From the NCBI RefSeq assembly GCF_004011865.1, contig NZ_RKLP01000004.1, forward strand, positions 310,001 through 374,000: 64,000 bases of DNA, given 5' to 3'. The notes beneath the pieces were generated by a model that was not told where the DNA came from, ran no database searches, and was given only the letters and a program-made list of their open reading frames with translations. This document shows positions 45,461-54,712 of this stretch, piece by piece (position 1 is the first letter of the stretch; each line of letters begins with the position of its first letter). Source of the stretch: Prescottella agglutinans (GTDB lineage: Bacteria > Actinomycetota > Actinomycetes > Mycobacteriales > Mycobacteriaceae). A program made the position numbers and the translations under genes.

Positions 45461-46434
45461 CAGGACCGATCCGGGTCGCGGACGATGCAGCGGAACCCGA
45501 TGTGGCAGGTGGAGGTCTCCTCGGTCTCCCCTTGCCGCGCCGCCGGGCGGTACCGGAGGCAGTAGTTGGGCGCGCACAGGTGCGAGCCGCCCTTGATCGC
45601 GCGTCGCGCGTACGCCTCGCCGTCACGGGCCTCGCCCACCTCGATGCGCGGGTTGCGCGGAATGCAGCACGATGACGTCGGCGCCACGTTCTTGCCGGAG
45701 GCGCTGTGGTCGGCGGTGTGGAAGTCCGACGTCCACTCCCACACGTTGCCGGCCATGTCCACCAGGCCGTAGCCGTTGGGCCGGTAGCTGCCGACCGGCG
45801 AGGTGCCGACGAACCCGTCGTCGACGAGGTTCTGCCACGGGAACTGGCCCTGCCACGTGTTGGCCTGGTGCTTGCCGCCGGGGGTGAACTCGTCGCCCCA
45901 GACGTAGGTCTTGCGGTCCAGGCCGCCCCGGGCCGCGAACTCCCACTCGGCCTCGGTGGGCAGTTCCTTGCCCGCCCACGCCGCGTACGCGAGCGCGTCG
46001 GTGTACGAGATGTGGGTGACGGGGTGCCGCTCGCGGCCGCCGACGTTGCTGCCGGGGCCCTCCGGGTGCCGCCAGTCGGCGCCGGGCACCCACGACCACC
46101 ACTGCTGGTAGTCGTCCAGGGAGACCGGGTGGTCGGGCGGGGTGAAGACCAGCGACCCGGGAACCAGCAGGGCCGGGTCCGCGTCGGGGTAGTCCGTGGG
46201 GTCGGGCGCGAGTTCGGCGGTGGTGACGTGCCCGGTGTCCTTCACGAACCGGCGGAACTCGGCGATCGTCACCTGGTGGGTGTCCATCCAGAAGCCGTCG
46301 ACGGCCACCTGGTGCACCGGGCGTTCCTCGGGATAGAAGTCCTCGGAGCCCATCCAGAACGTGCCACCGGGGACCCACACCATGTTCTTCGGCGCGCGGG
46401 AGGAGTCACTGCGCACGGACGCGATCGGCTGCAT
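45460..46434 (-). CDS. Formylglycine-generating enzyme (SUMF1 family)
   Basis: Copper-dependent oxidase of 324 residues that turns a sulfatase-type Cys into formylglycine. Family signature: VWVPGGTFWMGSEDFYPEERPVHQVAVDGFWMDTHQVTIAEF, PTEAEWEFAARGG, GLVDMAGNVWEWTSDF, RAIKGGSHLC. The two redox cysteines of the active site are Cys287 and Cys292 (SHLCAPNYC), and a further CxxGFRC is at the end. ATG at 46434 with AGGATCC upstream. No sulfatase gene lies in the window, so its client is elsewhere. Confidence 0.9.
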   Translation of the reverse strand: MQPIASVRSDSSRAPKNMVWVPGGTFWMGSEDFYPEERPVHQVAVDGFWMDTHQVTIAEFRRFVKDTGHVTTAELAPDPTDYPDADPALLVPGSLVFTPPDHPVSLDDYQQWWSWVPGADWRHPEGPGSNVGGRERHPVTHISYTDALAYAAWAGKELPTEAEWEFAARGGLDRKTYVWGDEFTPGGKHQANTWQGQFPWQNLVDDGFVGTSPVGSYRPNGYGLVDMAGNVWEWTSDFHTADHSASGKNVAPTSSCCIPRNPRIEVGEARDGEAYARRAIKGGSHLCAPNYCLRYRPAARQGETEETSTCHIGFRCIVRDPDRS

Positions 46435-46544
46435 GGATCCTGAGTGTTCCACCTGTCGCACCGACGCGAAAGCCGGAGCGGCACCCGGCGTTTCACCCGA
46501 AACGGGTGGGGACGGCGGCGGACCGTACCGACACCATTCGTTCC

Positions 46545-47216
46545 ATGGGTACCGCAATCGGGGACGTGCTCCCCCTCGCCGTCGGCGTCGCTGTCAGCCC
46601 GATCCCGATCATCGCGACGATCCTCATGCTGCTCACGCCGCGAGCCGGGAGCACCGCGACGATGTTCCTCGCCGGCTGGATCCTCGGGATCGCCGTCGCG
46701 TACGCGATCTTCGTGGTCGTCGGGAGCGCCATCGACCTGTCCGCGAACTCCGACGGCAACGCCGTCACCGCGACCATCCGCCTCGCGCTCGGTGTGCTGA
46801 TGCTCGGCCTGGCCGTCAAGCAGTGGCGCGGCCGACCCGCACCGGGCGAGGAGCCGACGATGCCGGCATGGCTGTCGGCGATGGACAAGGTCACGCCGGT
46901 GAAGGCGCTCGGGCTCGGGTTCGCGCTGTCCGCCGTGAACCCGAAGAACCTGCTGATGATCGTCGGTGCCGCGGTCGCGGTTGCGCAGCTCGGCGTCGAC
47001 ACCGGGTCGATCGTCGTCGCGGGAATCGTGTTCACCGTGCTCGCCGCGAGCACCGTCGCCGTGCCGGTCATCGGCTACTTCACGATGCGGGAGCGGGCGA
47101 CGTCGTGGCTGAAGGGGCTCAAGGTCTGGCTCACCGCCAACAACGCCGCGGTGATGGCGGTGCTGCTGCTGGTGATCGGCGTGTCGCTGATCGGCAAGGG
47201 CATCGGCGGCTACTGA
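46545..47216 (+). CDS. GAP family (Sap/LysE-like) membrane protein
   Basis: Inner-membrane protein of 223 residues with six hydrophobic segments, resembling GAP/Sap proteins that transport cell-envelope lipids or sulfolipid precursors in mycobacteria. Seen: VLPLAVGVAVSPIPIIATILML (first helix with a SPxPI motif), WILGIAVAYAIFVVVG, LALGVLMLGLAVKQW, and the second-repeat motif ALGLGFALSAVNPKNLLMIVGAAVAVAQLG. Divergent from the FGE gene across about 110 bases. Cargo unknown. Confidence 0.82.
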   Translation: MGTAIGDVLPLAVGVAVSPIPIIATILMLLTPRAGSTATMFLAGWILGIAVAYAIFVVVGSAIDLSANSDGNAVTATIRLALGVLMLGLAVKQWRGRPAPGEEPTMPAWLSAMDKVTPVKALGLGFALSAVNPKNLLMIVGAAVAVAQLGVDTGSIVVAGIVFTVLAASTVAVPVIGYFTMRERATSWLKGLKVWLTANNAAVMAVLLLVIGVSLIGKGIGGY

Positions 47217-47220
47217 CGCC

Positions 47221-47253
47221 GACAGGTGCCCCGATCACCTCGGGGCACCTGTC
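47221..47253. terminator. Bidirectional terminator
   Basis: Perfect 14-bp stem GACAGGTGCCCCGA (47221-47234) / TCGGGGCACCTGTC (47240-47253), 5-base loop, between the convergent GAP and tex genes (stops at 47216 and 47262). Confidence 0.85.
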
Positions 47254-47261
47254 GTGCGGGG

Positions 47262-49601
47262 TTACTTGCCGAAACCGGCCTTGCGCAGGGCGTCGGCCAT
47301 CGAACCGCTCGCCGGACGCTCGTCGCGACGGTCTCGGCCCTGACCGCCCTGCCGCTGACCACCCTGGCCACGCTGCCCCTGACCGCCACCGCGTTGCCCG
47401 CCCTGGCGCGGACCGCGCGAGCCCTGACCACCCTTCGGACCGGCGGCCGCGCCGACCTCGTCGTCGAGGCGCAACGTCAGCCCGATGCGCTGGCGTTCGA
47501 CGTCGACGTCCACCACCTTGACCTTGACGACGTCGCCGGACTTGACGACCTCGCGCGGGTCGCTGACGAACGTGCGCGACATCGCCGACACGTGCACCAG
47601 GCCGTCCTGGTGCACGCCCACGTCGACGAACGCGCCGAACGCGGCGACGTTGGTGACGACACCCTCGAGCACCATGCCGGGCTTCAGGTGCGCGACCTTC
47701 TCGACGCCGGCCGCGAACGTCGCGGTCTTGAACTCCGGGCGCGGGTCGCGGCCCGGCTTGTCGAGTTCGGCGATGATGTCGGTGACGGTGGGCAGACCGA
47801 ACTTCTCGTCGACGAAGTCGGCCGGGCGCAGCTTGGTCAGAACCGCGGTGTTGCCGATCAACTCCCCGACCGCTGCCCCGGAGGACTGCACGATCCGCCG
47901 CACCACCGGGTACGCCTCGGGGTGCACGCTCGACGCGTCGAGCGGGTCGTCGCCGTTCGGGATGCGCAAGAAGCCCGCGCACTGCTCGAACGCCTTCGGC
48001 CCGAGGCGCGGCACGTCCTTGAGCCCCTTTCGGCTGCGGAACGGGCCGTTCTGATCGCGGTGCGCGACGATGCTCTCCGCGAGCGAACCGGCGATGCCCG
48101 ACACGCGCGACAGCAGCGGCACCGACGCGGTGTTGACGTCGACGCCGACCGCGTTCACGGCGTCTTCGACGACCGCGCCGAGCGAGCGCGCGAGCATCGT
48201 CTCGGACACGTCGTGCTGGTACTGGCCGACGCCGATCGACTTGGGGTCGATCTTGACCAGCTCGGCCAGCGGGTCCTGCAGGCGCCGCGCGATCGACACC
48301 GCGCCGCGGATCGACACGTCCAGGTCGGGCAGTTCCTGCGACCCGTAGGCCGAGGCCGAGTAGACCGACGCGCCGGCCTCGGACACCATGACCTTCGTCA
48401 GCCCCGCCTCGGGGAACTTCGAGATCAGCTCGGCGGCAAGCGCATCCGTCTCGCGCGACGCCGTGCCGTTGCCGATGGCGACGAGTTCGACGCCGTGCTT
48501 GGCGGCGAGCGCGGCGAGCGTCGCGAGCGACTGGTCCCACTTGTTGTGCGGCTGGTGCGGGTAGATCGTGTCGTGCGCGACGACCTTGCCGGTCGCGTCG
48601 ACGACCGCGACCTTGGTGCCGGTGCGGAAGCCCGGATCCAGACCCATCGTGGCGCGGGTGCCGGCGGGCGCCGCGAGCAGCAGGTCCTTGAGGTTGGCCG
48701 CGAACACGTCGACGGCGTCCTTCTCCGCGGACTGGCGCAGCCGCATGCGGGTGTCGATGCCGAGCGTGATGAGCATCTTGGTCTTCCACGCCCACCGGAC
48801 GGTGTCGAGCAGCCAGCGGTCGGCCGCGCGGCCCCGGTCCGCGATGGCGAAGCGGTTCGCGATCCGCCCCTCGTAGACGGTGGTCTCCCCCGGTTCCAGC
48901 GGCTCGCGGTCGGACGCGAGCGTCAGCGACAGGATCTCTTCCTTCTCGCCGCGGAACATCGCGAGGATCCGGTGCGACGGCAGTTTCTCGAACGGCTCGG
49001 AGAACTCGAAGTAGTCGGCGAACTTGGCGCCCTCGGACTCCTTGCCCTTGCGGACCGTCGACTCGACCTGGCCGCGGGTCCACATCATCTCGCGCAGTTC
49101 ACCGACCAGGTCGGCGTCCTCGGCGAAGCGTTCGACGAGGATCGCGCGGGCGCCCTCGAGCTGTTCGGCGGTGTACTGCGCCGGGTCCTGGGTGGGGTCG
49201 GTGAGCAGCGCGTCGGCGACCGGCTCGTGCCCGGCCTCACGGGCGATCTGCGCCTTGGTCCGCCGCTTCGGCTTGTACGGCAGGTAGATGTCCTCGAGGC
49301 GGGCCTTGGTGTCGGCCAGCATGATCTGCTGCTCGAGCTGGGCGTCGAGCTTGTCCTGCGAGCGGATCGATTCCAGGATCGCGCCGCGGCGCTCGTCGAG
49401 TTCGCGCAGGTAGCGCAGGCGTTCCTCGAGCTGACGCAGCTGGGCGTCGTCGAGACCCCCGGTGACCTCCTTGCGGTACCTCGCGATGAACGGGACCGTG
49501 GCGCCGCCGTCCAGGAGGTCGACGGCCGCGGCGACCTGTCCCTCCCGTACGTCGAGCTCTTCGGCGATGCGCTGGTTCACGGATTTGAGAGCAGTCGTCA
49601 C
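47262..49601 (-). CDS. tex: Tex family transcription accessory protein (S1 RNA-binding)
   Basis: Nucleic-acid-binding protein of 779 residues. Standard domain order: N-terminal helical region (about 1-180, LDGGATVPFIARYRKEVTGGLDDAQLRQLEERL), YqgF-like RNase H fold (about 320-450, MGLDPGFRTGTKVAVVDATG), helix-hairpin-helix segments (about 490-600), and an S1 domain (about 640-715, GMVLEGVVTNVAAFGAFVDVGVHQDGLVHVSAMS). A Gly/Gln/Arg-rich tail ends the protein and may add RNA binding. GTG at 49601. Monocistronic. Confidence 0.94.
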   Translation of the reverse strand: MTTALKSVNQRIAEELDVREGQVAAAVDLLDGGATVPFIARYRKEVTGGLDDAQLRQLEERLRYLRELDERRGAILESIRSQDKLDAQLEQQIMLADTKARLEDIYLPYKPKRRTKAQIAREAGHEPVADALLTDPTQDPAQYTAEQLEGARAILVERFAEDADLVGELREMMWTRGQVESTVRKGKESEGAKFADYFEFSEPFEKLPSHRILAMFRGEKEEILSLTLASDREPLEPGETTVYEGRIANRFAIADRGRAADRWLLDTVRWAWKTKMLITLGIDTRMRLRQSAEKDAVDVFAANLKDLLLAAPAGTRATMGLDPGFRTGTKVAVVDATGKVVAHDTIYPHQPHNKWDQSLATLAALAAKHGVELVAIGNGTASRETDALAAELISKFPEAGLTKVMVSEAGASVYSASAYGSQELPDLDVSIRGAVSIARRLQDPLAELVKIDPKSIGVGQYQHDVSETMLARSLGAVVEDAVNAVGVDVNTASVPLLSRVSGIAGSLAESIVAHRDQNGPFRSRKGLKDVPRLGPKAFEQCAGFLRIPNGDDPLDASSVHPEAYPVVRRIVQSSGAAVGELIGNTAVLTKLRPADFVDEKFGLPTVTDIIAELDKPGRDPRPEFKTATFAAGVEKVAHLKPGMVLEGVVTNVAAFGAFVDVGVHQDGLVHVSAMSRTFVSDPREVVKSGDVVKVKVVDVDVERQRIGLTLRLDDEVGAAAGPKGGQGSRGPRQGGQRGGGQGQRGQGGQRQGGQGRDRRDERPASGSMADALRKAGFGK

Positions 49602-49674
49602 GGCGACCGACCCTACCGTTACCCTGTCCGGGGCGCCGGTGATGAGGCCTGCGAACGAATTGGTGGAGGATCCG

Positions 49675-50616
49675 GTGGCGGGACGAGCACGACGCCTCGC
49701 CGTCGTGTGCCTCGCGGCCGCCGCGATCGCGGCCTGCGCCTCGCCGTCCGACGACGGGACGACGCCCGACAGTCGGCGGGCGAACGACGTCGACACCACC
49801 GTGGTCGCGTCCGCGCCGCTAACGCTCGAGGGCCGGATCAGCCAGTCCGTCGCGGACGCCGCCGACCGCGGTGCGGACGTCACCATCGCCCTGCTCGACC
49901 GGCGGGACGGGCACTACGAATCGTTCGCCGACACGACCCCGTTCGCGACGGCGTCGGTCGCGAAGCTGTTCATCGCGGACGACATCTTCTACCGCGAGAC
50001 GATCGCGGACCTGGAACTCACCGCCGACCAGCACGCCCTCGTCGCCCGGATGCTCGAGTACTCCGACGACGACGCCGCCAACCAGCTGTGGGACGAGTAC
50101 GGCGCCTCGGACATCGTCCTCGACGTGGTGTCGCGGTACGGGCTCGCCGACACGTCGGTTCCCTACGACGACCACTGGTGGAACACCACCACGACCGGAC
50201 GCGACCTCGTCGACTACTACGCGGCGGTGCTCGACGGCCGCGGCGGCCTCGACGCGGCGCACCGCGACGAGATGATGGCCTACCTGCGCACGTCGAGCCC
50301 CACCGCCGCGGACGGCTACGACCAGAGCTTCGGGATCCCTGCCGGCCTGCCCGACGAGACGGACGTCGCCGTCAAGCAGGGCTGGATGTGCTGCGTCGAC
50401 GACCGCTGGATGCACCTGTCGACCGGCGTGATCGGGCCCGACGGCCGGTACGTGCTGGTGCTGGTGTCGCGGGAGGACCTCGACTACGGCGACTCCGACG
50501 CCGAGTACCCCGACACCTCGCTCACCGCGGCGGTCGACGACGTCAGCGCGGCACACGCCCGGGAGACGGTCACCGACGTCGCTCGAACCCTGTTCCCGCA
50601 GAGACGAATCGACTAA
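49675..50616 (+). CDS. LppW-like lipoprotein with serine beta-lactamase/PBP fold
   Basis: Lipoprotein of 313 residues: N-terminal RARRLAVVCLAAAAIAAC with the lipidated Cys21. The exported domain has a penicillin-recognising pattern: ATASVAKLF (Ser94-x-x-Lys97), YSDDDAANQLW in the SxN region, and VKQGWMCC in place of KTG. The corresponding M. tuberculosis lipoprotein is LppW (Rv2905), in the same place between rplS and trmD. The GTG at 49675 is chosen as GGAGGATCC lies four bases upstream; an ATG at 49642 is the alternative. The KTG change suggests a non-beta-lactamase role. The end overlaps the amine oxidase end by four bases. Confidence 0.83.
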   Translation: MAGRARRLAVVCLAAAAIAACASPSDDGTTPDSRRANDVDTTVVASAPLTLEGRISQSVADAADRGADVTIALLDRRDGHYESFADTTPFATASVAKLFIADDIFYRETIADLELTADQHALVARMLEYSDDDAANQLWDEYGASDIVLDVVSRYGLADTSVPYDDHWWNTTTTGRDLVDYYAAVLDGRGGLDAAHRDEMMAYLRTSSPTAADGYDQSFGIPAGLPDETDVAVKQGWMCCVDDRWMHLSTGVIGPDGRYVLVLVSREDLDYGDSDAEYPDTSLTAAVDDVSAAHARETVTDVARTLFPQRRID

Positions 50617-51986
50617 CCCCGCCCGGCACCCACCAGGTCGTCCGCGGCGACGACCTCCCGCGCGGCCCGCTCCCCCGACCGCACCGCCCCGTCGACCCAC
50701 CCGCACATGACGGCCGAACTCTCGGTGCCCGCCCAGTGGATGCGTCCGCAGGGCGCGCGCAGCGCCGGCCCGAATTCGGTGAGCACCCCGGTCGGCGCGT
50801 GGCTGAGCATCCCGCCGCCCGAGTACCGCTCGGCGCTCCAGTCCTGCTCGACGAAATCGAGCGGCGCCGCCGCCGCGCTGCCGAACCGTTCGGTGAGCGC
50901 GCCGACCACGGCGGTCCGCCGCTCCGCCGCCGTCAACCGGCCGAGTTCCCGGGCCCGCGGGCCCTCGACGATCACGCACAACACGCCCGGACGCGGCGCA
51001 TCGGTGCCGGCGTCGATCGTGACCATCGCGGCCGATCCGGGTGCGGCGGACTGGCCGGACAGCCCGTCCGCCCGCCAGAACGGCTCGTCGTAGAGCACCG
51101 CGATCTTGAGGATCGCCCCGCTGGGCATCCGCTGGTGCAGGAACGTCCGGTCCACCGGCAGCAGCGGCTCGTACCGGATCTGTCCGGCGACCGCGAGCGG
51201 CACCGCGACGATCACCCGCCGCGCGCGGACCGTCAACTGGTCGGTCGCGACGGTGACGCCCCCGTCGTCCTGTGCGATCGTGCGCACCGGCTGCGACAGG
51301 TGGACGGATCGGCCGAGTTCGGCGGCCATGGGCCGGTAGATCGCCCCCATCCCGCCGACCGGACGGGAGTCCTGCGCCGCATCCTTCACACCCAGCACGA
51401 AGCCCGGCCCGCCACCGGACGCCATCTGGTACAGCACGAACAGGAACGACACCTCGGACGCGGCCGACGTGTAGCAGCCCGCGATCGCCATCTCGAGCAG
51501 TCGGTGTGCGGGCTTGGACAGCACGTTGTCGTCGAGCCACTTGGCGAGGCTGATGCGGTCCCACTCGGCGGCCCGCTTCGCCTCCCACGGCGCGTCGAGC
51601 GGGATGGACTTGCACAGCTCCCCGAGTTCGAGGAACACCGTGCCCAGGTTCGCGACGGCCCACGGGCTCATGGTCATCGGGATCGTGCCCTGGTAGCGGT
51701 ACTTCTTGCCGTCGACCATCATCATGGCGTCGCCGGCGGTGTACTGCTTGTAGCTCGGCACCCCGAACTCGGTCATCAGCGCGTGGACGCGGTCCTGGCC
51801 GGGACCGATCCAGGCCCCGCCCCGGTCGATCCACACGCCGTCGTCGCGGGTTTCGGTGAACGTCCGGCCGCCGAGTCGGTCACGGGCCTCGAGGACGGTG
51901 ACGGAACGGCCCGCCTGTTTCAGTCGCAGAGCAGCGGTCAGCCCCGCGAATCCGGCCCCCACGACGCAATAGTCGACGTCAGTCAT
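50613..51986 (-). CDS. Flavin monoamine oxidase family protein
   Basis: FAD-dependent amine oxidase of 457 residues. The dinucleotide motif DYCVVGAGFAGLTAALRLKQAGRSVTVLEARDRLGGRT is followed by the GGAWIGPGQDRVHALMTEFG substrate-domain start typical of MAO-A/B and putrescine oxidases. The C-terminal WAGTESSAVMCGWVDGAVRSGERAA completes the FAD site; the Cys here aligns near the covalent-flavin position of MAO and may be relevant. ATG at 51986. Expected to deaminate a biogenic or polyamine; the substrate is unknown. Confidence 0.88.
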   Translation of the reverse strand: MTDVDYCVVGAGFAGLTAALRLKQAGRSVTVLEARDRLGGRTFTETRDDGVWIDRGGAWIGPGQDRVHALMTEFGVPSYKQYTAGDAMMMVDGKKYRYQGTIPMTMSPWAVANLGTVFLELGELCKSIPLDAPWEAKRAAEWDRISLAKWLDDNVLSKPAHRLLEMAIAGCYTSAASEVSFLFVLYQMASGGGPGFVLGVKDAAQDSRPVGGMGAIYRPMAAELGRSVHLSQPVRTIAQDDGGVTVATDQLTVRARRVIVAVPLAVAGQIRYEPLLPVDRTFLHQRMPSGAILKIAVLYDEPFWRADGLSGQSAAPGSAAMVTIDAGTDAPRPGVLCVIVEGPRARELGRLTAAERRTAVVGALTERFGSAAAAPLDFVEQDWSAERYSGGGMLSHAPTGVLTEFGPALRAPCGRIHWAGTESSAVMCGWVDGAVRSGERAAREVVAADDLVGAGRG

Positions 51987-52053
51987 CACAGGTCACCTCG
52001 AGTTCCTGCCTACTCGGGCGACCCGCGCCGGGTCAAAGGTCGGTGCGAACCGA

Positions 52054-52752
52054 TCAGGAAAGGAGATCGGGCCGACGCTCGGCCGTGCGTTGAAGCGACT
52101 GCGCCCGCCGCCAGGCTGCGACCTTCGCGTGATCGCCGGACAGCAGCACCGGCGGCACGTCGAGTCCGCGCCAACTGACCGGGCGCGTGTAGCTGGGCCC
52201 CTCGAGGAGACCGTCGGAGAACGAATCCTCCTGATGCGACTGCTGATTGCCGAGCACACCCGGCAGCAGACGGACGACGGCCTCGACCATGACGAGCACC
52301 GCGGCCTCGCCGCCGATCAGCACGTAGTCGCCGATGGACACCTCTTCGACCCGCACCCGGCGGGCCGCGTCGTCGAACACACGCTGGTCGATGCCCTCGT
52401 ACCGGCCGCACGCGAAGACCAGATGCTTCTCCTCGGCCCAGCGGTGCGCGGTGGCCTGCGTGAACGGGACGCCGGCCGGGGTGGGTACCACGAGGAGGGC
52501 GTCGGAATCGGGGTCACCGTCGTCGTCGGTGAGAACCTCGTCGAGGGCGTCGCCCCACACGGTGGGTTTCATGACCATGCCCGGCCCGCCGCCGTACGGG
52601 GAATCGTCGACGGCCTTGTGGACGTCGTGGGTCCAGCGTCGCAGGTCGTGGACTCCGACGGAGATGAGTCCCTTGTCGATCGCCTTGCCGAGCAGTGCGG
52701 CCCGGAGCGGCTCGAGGTACTCGGGGAAGATCGTGACTACGTCGAGACGCAC
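52054..52752 (-). CDS. trmD: tRNA (guanine37-N1)-methyltransferase
   Basis: SPOUT methyltransferase of 232 residues that prevents +1 frameshifting by m1G37. The start [29 protein letters not shown], the [15 protein letters not shown] loop, and the knot [15 protein letters not shown] ... [30 protein letters not shown] are intact. GTG at 52752 lies ten bases after the rimM stop. Operon rpsP-khpA-rimM-trmD; rplS is not next to it here. Confidence 0.97.
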   Translation of the reverse strand: MRLDVVTIFPEYLEPLRAALLGKAIDKGLISVGVHDLRRWTHDVHKAVDDSPYGGGPGMVMKPTVWGDALDEVLTDDDGDPDSDALLVVPTPAGVPFTQATAHRWAEEKHLVFACGRYEGIDQRVFDDAARRVRVEEVSIGDYVLIGGEAAVLVMVEAVVRLLPGVLGNQQSHQEDSFSDGLLEGPSYTRPVSWRGLDVPPVLLSGDHAKVAAWRRAQSLQRTAERRPDLLS

Positions 52753-52762
52753 GGTGGTTCGG

Positions 52763-53329
52763 TCACTCCTCGTTGGAGCTGTCCCCGAAATTCGGATCCA
52801 GCAGGCCTTCCGGTGGGTCGATCTCGATGACACGGTCGGCGACGGACACGGTCGGGACGATCGCCGTCACGAACGGCACCAGCACCTCGCCCGACGTCTG
52901 CCCCTCCGGGCGGATCGACAGCAGTTCGCCTGCGGCGGAATGCAATACCTCGATCACCGTGCCGACCGGAGTGCCGGCGTCGGGGCGTCCGGTGGCCATC
53001 CGCACAGCCAGGCCCTCGAGCTCGTGATCGTAGAACTCGTCCGGATCGTCGGACGGGGTGAGATCGGCGGTGTCGATCGTGAACAGCGTGCCGCGCAGGT
53101 CGTCGGCGGTGTTGCGATCGGTGACGCCACGCAAGCGCAGCAGAAGCCGCCCGGAATGCTCCCGGGCGGCTTCCACCACGTACGTGTGCAGCTTGTTCTC
53201 GCGCGGCTTGCGGCCACGCAGCTCGGCACCGACGGCGAAGCGCTCCTCGGGTTCGTCGGTGCGAACCTCGACGACGAGCTCTCCCCTGATGCCGTGCGAC
53301 TTGGCGACGCGGCCTACGACGAGTTCCAC
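52763..53329 (-). CDS. rimM: Ribosome maturation factor RimM
   Basis: 16S rRNA processing/assembly factor of 188 residues that binds S19. N-terminal [27 protein letters not shown] and the PRC-barrel segment [16 protein letters not shown]...[17 protein letters not shown] are typical. GTG at 53329 with an in-frame open stretch upstream that lacks homology. Seven bases separate it from khpA. Confidence 0.96.
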   Translation of the reverse strand: MELVVGRVAKSHGIRGELVVEVRTDEPEERFAVGAELRGRKPRENKLHTYVVEAAREHSGRLLLRLRGVTDRNTADDLRGTLFTIDTADLTPSDDPDEFYDHELEGLAVRMATGRPDAGTPVGTVIEVLHSAAGELLSIRPEGQTSGEVLVPFVTAIVPTVSVADRVIEIDPPEGLLDPNFGDSSNEE

Positions 53330-53336
53330 TGCGGAC

Positions 53337-53579
53337 TTACAGATCGGTGTCGACGACGTCGACGCGGATCCCACGGCCCCCGATACCGGAGACGAGGGTC
53401 CGCAGGGCGGTCGCGGTGCGACCACCGCGACCGATCACCTTCCCGAGATCGTCGGGGTGCACGTGCACCTCGACGGTGCGCCCCCGACGCCCCGTGATCA
53501 GCTCGACGCGAACGTCGTCGGGGTTGGCGACGATCCCACGGACGAGATGCTCGACGGCATCGGCGACAACGGCGCTCAT
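53337..53579 (-). CDS. khpA: KH-domain RNA-binding protein KhpA
   Basis: Single type-II-like KH domain of 80 residues. The RNA-binding GxxG loop reads [16 protein letters not shown]. In other Gram-positive bacteria KhpA pairs with KhpB (Jag) to bind mRNA and affect cell division. ATG at 53579 overlaps the rpsP stop by one base. Confidence 0.95.
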   Translation of the reverse strand: MSAVVADAVEHLVRGIVANPDDVRVELITGRRGRTVEVHVHPDDLGKVIGRGGRTATALRTLVSGIGGRGIRVDVVDTDL

Positions 53580-54028
53580 TACTCGGCAGCCTCGGTGGAC
53601 TCGGCGTCAGCAGCGGGAGCCTCGGCGGCCTCTTCCTTCGCAGCCTTCTTCTTCTTGGGCGTGATGGCCTCGGAAACCGGCTCGTTCTCGGCCTGCGCCA
53701 GCGCAGCCTGGAACAGCTCCAGCTTGGACGGCTTGGGCTCCTTGACCTTCAGGGTGCCCTCGGCGCCCGGCAGGCCCTTGAACTTCTGCCAGTCACCGGT
53801 GATCTTCAGCAGGTTCTCGACCGGCTCGGTCGGCTGCGCGCCGACACCCAGCCAGTACTGAGCGCGCTCCGAATCGATCTCGATCAGCGACGGCTCTTCC
53901 TTGGGGTGGTACTTGCCGATGGTCTCGATCGCACGGCCGTTGCGGCGGGTGCGAGAGTCCGCGACGATGATCCGGTACTGCGGGTTGCGGATCTTGCCGA
54001 GGCGGGTGAGCTTGATCTTGACAGCCAT
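53579..54028 (-). CDS. rpsP: 30S ribosomal protein S16
   Basis: Ribosomal protein of 149 residues. [42 protein letters not shown] is the family N-terminus. The C-terminal about 60 residues form an actinobacterial Lys/Glu/Ala-rich extension ([26 protein letters not shown]). ATG at 54028 is the family start. First gene of rpsP-khpA-rimM-trmD; its promoter must lie in 54029-54295. Confidence 0.97.
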   Translation of the reverse strand: MAVKIKLTRLGKIRNPQYRIIVADSRTRRNGRAIETIGKYHPKEEPSLIEIDSERAQYWLGVGAQPTEPVENLLKITGDWQKFKGLPGAEGTLKVKEPKPSKLELFQAALAQAENEPVSEAITPKKKKAAKEEAAEAPAADAESTEAAE

Positions 54029-54295
54029 GCGCTGCGTATCTCCTTCAGTGCGCACACCAGTGCGCACGTGTCACGTGCAATTCAGCGACCCACCAGGGCG
54101 GTGAGTCCGGTTTTGCCGCTCTCCTGTGACCGTCGCGCGGTACGTAACCGGATGCGACGAACAGCGGTTCATTCTGCCAGACGACCCGCACGGAACGGAA
54201 ACGCAGGCCGTCGCCCCCGTTCACGTGCAGGTTCGGTGACCAGAACCACCCGGCACGCCTACGGCGCCCCGCCCCACCTCGGGTACCGTCGATGT

Positions 54296-54712
54296 GTGGC
54301 CCGAACCAGTCGTAAGAGCCGACCAGCGCTGATCGTGCTGGTCGTCGTCGCCGCCGTCGGATGCCTGGCGCTCGGCTGGTGGCAGTGGACGCGATTCGAG
54401 TCCGTGGGCGGCACCGGCCAGAACCTCGGCTACGCGTTCCAGTGGCCGCTCTTCGCGGCGTTCGTCGTCTACGCCTACCGACGGTTCGTCCAGCTCGAGG
54501 ACGGCCTCGACGAGGACACGGCCGACGGCTCGGCCGGAGGCGCCGCGGACGGCCAGCCGACCGACGTTCCCGAGGGCCTGCTTCCGGAGCGCCCGAAGGC
54601 GGAATCGGTGACCGCCGCGGATCTCGACGACCCCGAGGCGCGGCAGATGCTCGAGTACAACGATTACCTCGCCGAGCTCTCCGCTCGCGAGCCCGATAGG
54701 AGCGACAAGTGA
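54296..54712 (+). CDS. Conserved membrane protein (Rv1343c/LprD-like)
   Basis: Protein of 138 residues with two transmembrane helices: ALIVLVVVAAVGCLALGWWQW and YAFQWPLFAAFVVYAYRRF, then an acidic cytosolic tail (about 70-138) ending EYNDYLAELSAREPDRSDK. The RFESVGGTGQNLGYAFQWPLFAAFVVYAYRRFVQLE block is conserved in Mycobacteriales. The position beside the DUF3817 gene, rdgB and rph matches Rv1343c. GTG at 54296. The stop overlaps the next start (GTGA). Function unknown. Confidence 0.82.
   Translation: MARTSRKSRPALIVLVVVAAVGCLALGWWQWTRFESVGGTGQNLGYAFQWPLFAAFVVYAYRRFVQLEDGLDEDTADGSAGGAADGQPTDVPEGLLPERPKAESVTAADLDDPEARQMLEYNDYLAELSAREPDRSDK

Noticed and set aside
49675-50616. Beta-lactamase resistance gene
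   Set aside because: The fold fits, but KTG is replaced by KQG in a WMCC context and the position matches the conserved lipoprotein LppW.
47226-52178. A 1650-codon open frame on the plus strand
   Set aside because: It lies antisense to tex and other clear genes; it stays open only because of the high GC content, and its translation is Arg/Asp-rich without domains.
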